From: Dehalococcoidia bacterium
GTDB taxonomy: Bacteria > Chloroflexota > Dehalococcoidia > UBA2979
Length of the DNA: 5,711 nt
Reading direction: 5' to 3'
Assembly: GCA_018700215.1 (NCBI GenBank)
Contig: JABIST010000171.1
Coordinates: 1-5,711 of the forward strand
Below are positions 1 through 4,155 of this stretch, piece after piece. The position numbers and the translations under genes were made by a program. Within the stretch, counting starts at the first letter, position 1. Every line of letters starts with the position of its first letter. The notes under the pieces are model-generated. The model was not told where the DNA came from. It searched no databases and was given only the letters and a program-made list of their open reading frames with translations.

Positions 1-1027
1 CCGGATCGCGCCCCGCGATCAGCTTGGCGTAGTTCACCATTACCTCGGCCTGTTTCCAGGTCGCGTCGTCCTGCATCTTCCCGTCCACCATCGCCACGCC
101 GCTGCCATCCGGGATCGCTTCCAGGATGCGCATCGCCAATCTCACTTCGTCCGGGGCAGGGCTAAACACCTTCCGCGCGATCGCGATCTGACCAGGGTGC
201 AGCGACCACGCACCGACACATCCGAGCAGGAATGCTGCCCGGAACTGAGCCTCGCAGCCCTCCGCATCACTGATGTCGCCGAACGGTCCGTAGTACGGCA
301 GCGCCCCCGCGTTCACACACGCGTCGACCATCCTCGACATCGTGTAGTGCCAGAGATCCTGCTGCGTCGTCACTCGTTCCGCCTCGGGGGCATCCGGGTT
401 CGGGTCGGCACGCACCACGTAGCCGGGGTGACCGCCACCTACTCGCGTCGTCTTCATTCGCCGCGACGCCGCCAGGTCCGCCGGTCCCAGGCTCATCCCC
501 TGTAGACGAGGGCTCGCGAGGGCGATCTCTTCGACTTGGGCTACCCCGCCACCAGTTTCGAGGATCGCGTGCACCATGATCGGCTTCGCGATTTGATGCT
601 TCGCCTCAAGTTGCGCCAGCAGCCGATCGACATAGGAGATGTCCTGCGGCCCCAGCACTTTCGGAATCATGATCACATCGAGCCGGTCGCCAATCTCCGC
701 GACGAACTCTGTCATGTCGTCCAGGAACCACGGACTGTCCAGGCTGTTCACCCGTGTCCAGCAGCCGGTACTGCCGAAGTCGTTGTCCTTCACCACCTGG
801 ATGTACCCGCGCCGCGCGTCCACCTTTTGGTCAGCCGCTACTGCATCCTCCAGGTTGCCCAGCAGCACGTCCACCTGCTGCAGCATCTCCGGAACCTTGG
901 CAACCATCTTCGGATTGGCCGCGTTCAGGAAGTGGATCATCCGCCCCGGCGTCACCGGGATCTCCCGCAACGGCTCAGGCGCGCCGATCGCCAGTGGCTT
1001 GAAGAAATCTCGAGGGCTGCGCAGCAT
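1..1027 (-). CDS. mcl: L-malyl-CoA/beta-methylmalyl-CoA lyase (HpcH/HpaI aldolase, CitE-like), 3' end cut by the window
   Basis: This enzyme reversibly cleaves L-malyl-CoA to acetyl-CoA and glyoxylate, and beta-methylmalyl-CoA to propionyl-CoA and glyoxylate. The Chloroflexus enzyme also cleaves citramalyl-CoA, all within the cytosolic 3-hydroxypropionate bicycle. I translated 342 codons from the ATG at 1027. Chloroflexus Mcl is about 348 residues as I recall, so only a few C-terminal residues are missing. Family landmarks are: the N-terminal FFKPLAIGAPEPLRE (8-22); GNLEDAV (57-63); VIMIPKV (118-124); HAILET (153-158), whose E157 is a likely Mg ligand; SLGPADLAASR (179-189), whose D184 is the other likely ligand; MKTTRVGGGHP (191-201); QQDLWHYT (222-229); and the C-terminal KMQDDATWKQA (317-327), where the lid Asp is expected. 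The start is supported by AGGGGAG just upstream. A generic citrate lyase beta subunit is less likely, because those proteins are shorter and lack the TTRVGGGHP and KMQDDATW blocks. The assignment rests on remembered family sequence, without an alignment. No other pathway gene is visible here. Confidence 0.93.
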   Translation of the reverse strand, partial: MLRSPRDFFKPLAIGAPEPLREIPVTPGRMIHFLNAANPKMVAKVPEMLQQVDVLLGNLEDAVAADQKVDARRGYIQVVKDNDFGSTGCWTRVNSLDSPWFLDDMTEFVAEIGDRLDVIMIPKVLGPQDISYVDRLLAQLEAKHQIAKPIMVHAILETGGGVAQVEEIALASPRLQGMSLGPADLAASRRMKTTRVGGGHPGYVVRADPNPDAPEAERVTTQQDLWHYTMSRMVDACVNAGALPYYGPFGDISDAEGCEAQFRAAFLLGCVGAWSLHPGQIAIARKVFSPAPDEVRLAMRILEAIPDGSGVAMVDGKMQDDATWKQAEVMVNYAKLIAGRDP

Positions 1028-1031
1028 CTGG

Positions 1032-1040
1032 CTCTCCCCT
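1032..1040 (-). promoter_or_regulatory. Shine-Dalgarno sequence of mcl
   Basis: On the minus strand AGGGGAGAG lies four bases upstream of the ATG at 1027-1025. This is the strongest ribosome binding site in the window. It fixes the start of mcl, whose translation from that ATG begins directly with the conserved N-terminus of the family. Confidence 0.8.
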
Positions 1041-1043
1041 GCA

Positions 1044-1085
1044 TGCTCGAATGCACGCGTGCTCGAATGTCCGCCTGCTCAAACA
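1044..1085. repeat. Three direct copies of TGCTCGAATG at 16-bp period upstream of mcl
   Basis: On the plus strand TGCTCGAATG occurs exactly at 1044-1053 and again at 1060-1069. A degraded third copy, TGCTCAAACA, begins at 1076, so the three starts are spaced exactly 16 bp apart. They fill the gap between the stop of the upstream membrane gene (1121) and the mcl ribosome binding site. This position suits operator or activator sites for mcl. No convincing -35/-10 pair was found in the 93-bp gap, and no terminator for the upstream gene either. The repeat itself is seen directly; its regulatory role is an inference. Confidence 0.5.
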
Positions 1086-1120
1086 ATGCTACCGAACGCT
1101 ATCGATCGTCCCCTACAGGA

Positions 1121-2068
1121 TCAACGAGCAATGTCGGGCGTGTCGATCACCTGTGCTGGTGGCGCCTCGCGCACCGTCGATCGATCAAAGAACCAGCCGA
1201 GCAGCCAGCCCGGCACCAGAATCGCCACTCCGGCGATACCGAACGTGATCGCGTTCTCTGCGGGCGTCCACGCGATCGTGTTCGTGAGCTGCGAGAATTC
1301 CTCCGCCACCACGCTCCCATCCGAGCCGATGAACGCCACCAGGAACTTCAGCCCCAGTGCCGCCAGGAACACCACACCCGCCGCGCCCGCCATCGCGAAG
1401 CCCAGCCCTGAGAAGCGCCCGAACCCACTTCCGAGCACCACCGCGAGCCCGCCGAGGACGATCATTGCGATCACCAGCGGTCGCACATACTTCGTCGCGC
1501 GGTCGTGGTTCGATGCGCTCAGCAGTTCCATCACTCGATGCGCCCCACCTGGTGTTGAAAACATCGTGGTCTCAATCGTGACGCTCTCCGATGAGTGCAG
1601 CGTCCCCACACCCTCTTCATACACCCGCGTCGCCGCGCGGCTCAGCAGCGCCGCCCGCATCAACGCGACATCACCGCTCGCCACTTCAGAGCTGGTCAAC
1701 GTCACACCCGGCACCAGGAAACCTGGCAGTTCGGCCACTCCATCGTCGTTCACCGTCAGCTCTTCAGCATGGAGCGCGAGCAGCTCGTCGATCGCCGTGA
1801 TTACGGCGACCCCGCGCTCTTGCACGGGCAGCGCCACTGTCGGCTCCGTCGCCTGTGATATCGAGAGTGCCAGCAACCACAACACCGCCACGAGTGCGAA
1901 GCCAATCATCCCTGTCCACGCCAGCGTCGACCGAGGATTGAACGAGCGCCTGTCGAATTGCCGCAGATCAGCCTCTGGCGGCGGGGGCAGCCGTCCGAAG
2001 CTGCCTGCATCAGTAATCACCGGTGCATCGGACTCCGGCGGCATCGGAACTTCAGATTCGCGGCTCAC
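1121..2068 (-). CDS. Uncharacterised four-helix membrane protein with large extracytoplasmic loop
   Basis: I do not recognise a family. The 315-residue product, read from the GTG at 2068, has a proline-rich hydrophilic N-terminus (about 1-49). A first membrane helix (about 50-72) is followed by a roughly 120-residue loop (73-194) that probably lies outside the membrane. Three further helices lie at about 196-214, 221-247 and 272-294, before a short charged tail. The loop carries no Cys pair and no catalytic motif that I can see. The start is chosen because GTGA overlaps the TGA of the RDD gene by four bases, typical of translational coupling; an ATG at 2044, eight codons further in, is the alternative. 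Neither start has a strong ribosome binding site. The open frame continues up to 2386, but that part lies inside the RDD gene and is not coding. The gene probably shares a transcript with the RDD gene, and the two products may work together in the membrane. Confidence 0.82.
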   Translation of the reverse strand: MSRESEVPMPPESDAPVITDAGSFGRLPPPPEADLRQFDRRSFNPRSTLAWTGMIGFALVAVLWLLALSISQATEPTVALPVQERGVAVITAIDELLALHAEELTVNDDGVAELPGFLVPGVTLTSSEVASGDVALMRAALLSRAATRVYEEGVGTLHSSESVTIETTMFSTPGGAHRVMELLSASNHDRATKYVRPLVIAMIVLGGLAVVLGSGFGRFSGLGFAMAGAAGVVFLAALGLKFLVAFIGSDGSVVAEEFSQLTNTIAWTPAENAITFGIAGVAILVPGWLLGWFFDRSTVREAPPAQVIDTPDIAR

Positions 2069-2649
2069 GGCTGCACCACCACTCGCGTGCGCGCTACCCA
2101 GTCGTGCACCGCCGGCGTCCGCGGACGGACCGCCAGCAGCACCACCGAGGCCAGCCCGCCTATCCCAACCAGCGCGCTCCACAACAGCACTGCCCACGGC
2201 ACCAGCGGCACGCCAAGGAGCAGTAGCACCGCCACCACCCAGAACCAGAACGGCAGACTGATCGGGTGCAGCGCCATCCGCCGCGCCCGCGCCCCGCGCC
2301 CCGCACCCTCGTCTCGCGCGACCACGAGACCTGCGTGTCGCTGCCCCGGTGTCGCACGGTGTTCTACAGCACTCATCAGTAGCCACATCGCCCAGGTTGG
2401 TGGCACCGCCAGCAGCAGCGCCGCAGCCAGCGCGGAGTCGAAGTCGCTCGCGTCGGTGGCGCCCCAGCTCGTGCGCACGAGTAGATACGCGAGGCTCACG
2501 AGGACGGCGACCAGCGCGCCACCCAGCAGCACCCCCAGATCGCTCAGCGCCGCTCGCGCACGCGCACCACGCGGAGCCAGCTCCGAGGGCAGGCCGGCGT
2601 CAGTTCCCGGCAGTGAAAGCGTTCCGACCTGCATCATTCGGGCAATCAT
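2065..2649 (-). CDS. RDD-family integral membrane protein
   Basis: This 194-residue protein has RDD-family features. An Arg/Ala-rich stretch runs into the first helix with a conserved-position Asp (D37; helix about 37-58), and a second helix lies at about 74-96. A cytoplasmic loop holds ATPGQRHAGLVVARDEG (99-115), matching the family's TPGKRxxGLRVV signature. Two more helices follow at about 133-150 and 152-174. The C-terminus has RTPAVHDWVARTRVVV (177-192), matching the family's RTxHDxxAxTxVV ending. The family is poorly understood; a few members have been reported as cation/proton antiporters, and others are accessory membrane proteins, so no transport role can be claimed here. The start is uncertain: ATGs lie at 2649, 2637 and 2634, none with a good ribosome binding site. 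The loop at about 113-124 is low-complexity (Gly/Ala/Arg) and comes from a GCGCCC-rich DNA tract near 2281-2307. It lies first in a pair with the overlapping downstream membrane gene and is divergent from the peptidase gene. Confidence 0.88.
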   Translation of the reverse strand: MIARMMQVGTLSLPGTDAGLPSELAPRGARARAALSDLGVLLGGALVAVLVSLAYLLVRTSWGATDASDFDSALAAALLLAVPPTWAMWLLMSAVEHRATPGQRHAGLVVARDEGAGRGARARRMALHPISLPFWFWVVAVLLLLGVPLVPWAVLLWSALVGIGGLASVVLLAVRPRTPAVHDWVARTRVVVQP

Positions 2650-2737
2650 ATCGCGAACCGCCCGTGACGCAGATGCGGCTCGCTGCTCGCATCGTCACCA
2701 TCACACTCGCATCGCAATTCACCGCTACCGTGGACGC
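2650..2737. promoter_or_regulatory. Divergent intergenic region between the RDD gene and the peptidase gene
   Basis: These 88 bp must hold the promoters for both divergent transcripts. On the plus strand a TACCGT hexamer (2726-2731) fits a loose -10 element. It would place the transcript start at or near the ATG at 2738, which also lacks a clear ribosome binding site, so a leaderless transcript is possible. No good -35 match stands at the expected distance. I found no clear -10 for the RDD gene. Confidence 0.4.
2672..2714. repeat. CGCATC half-sites: one inverted pair plus a direct copy
   Basis: GATGCG (2672-2677) and CGCATC (2688-2693) form a perfect 6-bp inverted repeat around a 10-base spacer. 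The second arm belongs to CTCGCATCG (2686-2694), which recurs exactly at 2706-2714, 20 bp further on, or about two helical turns. Three related half-sites inside an 88-bp divergent promoter region look like an operator for a dimeric regulator. Short repeats can arise by chance in GC-rich DNA, so the role is inferred. Confidence 0.4.
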
Positions 2738-3907
2738 ATGTGCCTCCCAACACTCGCCGTCCACCTCCCGCGCCGCGCCCGCCTCCCGCTGATCTTCCTC
2801 GCCGCGTTCGCACTCGCCGTCTGTGCACTCGCCTGGCGCGACGCCCGCTCCGGCGATGCGTTCGACTTCGTGCGCTGGGAACGATCCGCCGTCTCCAACA
2901 AGTGGTTGAACCTGATCGGTGCACCGCTCCGCGACGACCCCGACGCCGACGAAGCAATCGCCCGCTACTTCGACCTCGATGACTACACCACCGAGGAAGC
3001 GCGTCAGCTCGAAAACGTCGTCGAGGCAGAGATCGAGGGCCGCGTCGACAAGGTCATCGCCGAACTCGGCATCGATGGTCGCTTCCCACTCCCTGGCTCT
3101 GTCTTTCCACCGGTCGATATCGAACTCGCCAGCACCCCCCGCGCCCTCGTCATCTCACCCCGCGACCACGTCGAGCGCATCGACACCGATCTCCTCCGCC
3201 CCGACCTCACACTCGAGGACGCGATCGCCCTCGAAGTAGCCGCCGAGGAAGACTCAACCCGCTCCGCCATCGTCGTCGGCACCGGTGGCGTCGCCACCTA
3301 CCCCGCCATCGTCAGGGAGGGGCGCAGCTACGCCAGCACCGTTGCCACCGCCGCGCACGAGTGGGTGCACCACTACCTGACCTTCTACGAGCTGGGCCTC
3401 CGCTACAACGGCTCCTCAGACCTGCGCACGATCAACGAGACCGTCGCTGACATCGCCGGCGACGAGATAGCCGCCATCGTCATCCAGCGCTTCGGTGACC
3501 CCACGATCGCCGATCAGCCCCCCGTCGCAAGCTCCGCCACCTCCCCGTCGGAGCCAGCCCCCACCGAGGTCGACCACAACAGAGTGCTCCGAGACCTGCG
3601 GTTAGAGGTAGACGAACTACTGGGTGCCGGACTGATCGAGGATGCCGAAGCGCGCATGGAGCAGGCGCGCCTGGAGCTGTGCGATGCGAACTACTGCATC
3701 CGGCGGATCAACCAGGCCTACTTCGCGTGGTACGGCACGTACGCGGCACGTGAAGATGCGGTGGACCCACTCGGAGATCAGCTTCGGGAGCTACGCGAAC
3801 GGCTTGGTTCGTTGGAGTCGTTCCTCGCCACGGTGCGCGGCATCGGCTCGCGCGCCGAGGTGGAACAGTTGCAGGCATCCGTGCCTACGGGAACGGCGGG
3901 GAGCTAG
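2738..3907 (+). CDS. Membrane-anchored zinc metallopeptidase of gluzincin type (HEXXH)
   Basis: The product has 389 residues. A basic N-terminus (PRRAR, 11-15) and a hydrophobic segment (about 16-34) form a signal anchor, so the rest probably lies outside the membrane. The catalytic signature is AAHEWVHHYL: H207 and H211 are the presumed zinc ligands and E208 the catalytic base. After 22 residues comes INETVADIAGDE, in which E234 is the likely third ligand; it closely resembles the INEAISD helix of thermolysin, with D238 in the position that orients a zinc His. Around these are a long N-terminal helical region (about 66-110), a Pro/Ser/Thr-rich linker (259-278), and a helical C-terminal part (280-380) with a Cys pair (C316, C320). 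I do not recognise a named family and the substrate is unknown. The ATG is chosen because the same frame further upstream runs through the RDD gene; no clear ribosome binding site precedes it. Base composition changes sharply near 3590, inside the gene. Confidence 0.88.
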   Translation: MCLPTLAVHLPRRARLPLIFLAAFALAVCALAWRDARSGDAFDFVRWERSAVSNKWLNLIGAPLRDDPDADEAIARYFDLDDYTTEEARQLENVVEAEIEGRVDKVIAELGIDGRFPLPGSVFPPVDIELASTPRALVISPRDHVERIDTDLLRPDLTLEDAIALEVAAEEDSTRSAIVVGTGGVATYPAIVREGRSYASTVATAAHEWVHHYLTFYELGLRYNGSSDLRTINETVADIAGDEIAAIVIQRFGDPTIADQPPVASSATSPSEPAPTEVDHNRVLRDLRLEVDELLGAGLIEDAEARMEQARLELCDANYCIRRINQAYFAWYGTYAAREDAVDPLGDQLRELRERLGSLESFLATVRGIGSRAEVEQLQASVPTGTAGS

Positions 3908-4071
3908 TGGGAGACGACGCGGCTCATGATCGAACGCACGCGCAGTGACGCGGTCTCGATCTTGCCGCGTGATCGCCGGCGAATCTTGATCCGCACGTCG
4001 CCAGGCTTTCGGCCCTGACACACGGCGGGAAGGATCCGCTCGCTCAGTCGTTCACGCACTTCTTGTGACAT
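3904..4071 (-). CDS. Doubtful small basic ORF, 55 codons, hypothetical
   Basis: From the ATG at 4071 this reads MSQEVRERLSERILPAVC and continues as a very basic peptide ending in RSIMSRVVSH. About 73% of its third codon positions are G or C by hand count, compatible with coding but not proof. A GGGAGGG (4090-4084) lies upstream: its GGAGG core is 13 bases before the ATG and 4 bases before an in-frame TTG at 4080, either of which could be the start. Its stop TAG (3906-3904) and the peptidase stop TAG (3905-3907) share one CTAG. No family is recognised. It could equally be chance open sequence in a convergent gap, or the remnant of a longer gene. Confidence 0.3.
   Translation of the reverse strand: MSQEVRERLSERILPAVCQGRKPGDVRIKIRRRSRGKIETASLRVRSIMSRVVSH
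3948..3970 (+). terminator. Weak candidate hairpin downstream of the peptidase gene
   Basis: ACGCGG (3948-3953) and CCGCGT (3965-3970) form a perfect 6-bp stem around an 11-base loop, about 40 bases after the peptidase stop. There is no T-tract, so this is a poor intrinsic terminator. It also falls inside the doubtful small ORF. Confidence 0.2.
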
Positions 4072-4081
4072 GCGGAACAAT

Positions 4082-4150
4082 GTCCCTCCCGGGACGTGTG
4101 AGATCAAGTAGGGAGTCCCACACCTGTCATAACTGGCCCGGTCCCAGGTG
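4082..4150 (-). terminator. Cluster of inverted repeats downstream of the penicillin-binding protein gene
   Basis: Just past the stop of the minus-strand penicillin-binding protein gene (4156), CAGGTG (4145-4150) pairs perfectly with CACCTG (4121-4126) across an 18-base loop. Further on, GTCCC (4115-4119), GGGAC (4091-4095) and GTCCC (4082-4086) can form alternative stems. The last two enclose a tight TCCC loop. Position fits transcription termination, but no run of T follows on the minus strand, so the call is weak. Confidence 0.3.
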
Positions 4151-4155
4151 GCGGC

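Noticed and set aside
536..1411. 291-codon open frame on the plus strand
   Set aside because: It is antisense to mcl, whose minus-strand product matches its family from end to end. This frame is His/Arg-rich noise that also crosses the intergenic gap.
639..2261. 540-codon open frame on the plus strand
   Set aside because: It is antisense to mcl and the two membrane genes. The translation is Ser/Ala/Pro/Thr-rich and shows no domain; long antisense frames are common in GC-rich DNA.
2281..2310. GCGCCC-rich tract as a possible repeat element or structural site
   Set aside because: It is imperfect and explained by the Gly/Ala/Arg-rich cytoplasmic loop of the RDD protein.
2069..2386. Longer N-terminus of the four-helix membrane protein, from an ATG at 2386
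   Set aside because: This stretch lies wholly inside the RDD gene on the same strand in another frame. It translates into low-complexity Gly/Ala/Arg sequence with no membrane or domain pattern. The GTGA overlap at 2068 is a much better start.
1958..2737. 260-codon upstream extension of the peptidase frame on the plus strand
   Set aside because: It runs antisense through the RDD gene and part of the four-helix gene, is rich in Arg, Ser and Thr without structure, and would place the signal anchor in the middle of the protein.
2738..2840. Lipoprotein signal at Cys29 of the peptidase (FALAVC)
   Set aside because: The residue before the Cys is Val instead of Gly, Ala or Ser, so the lipobox is poor; a plain signal anchor fits better.
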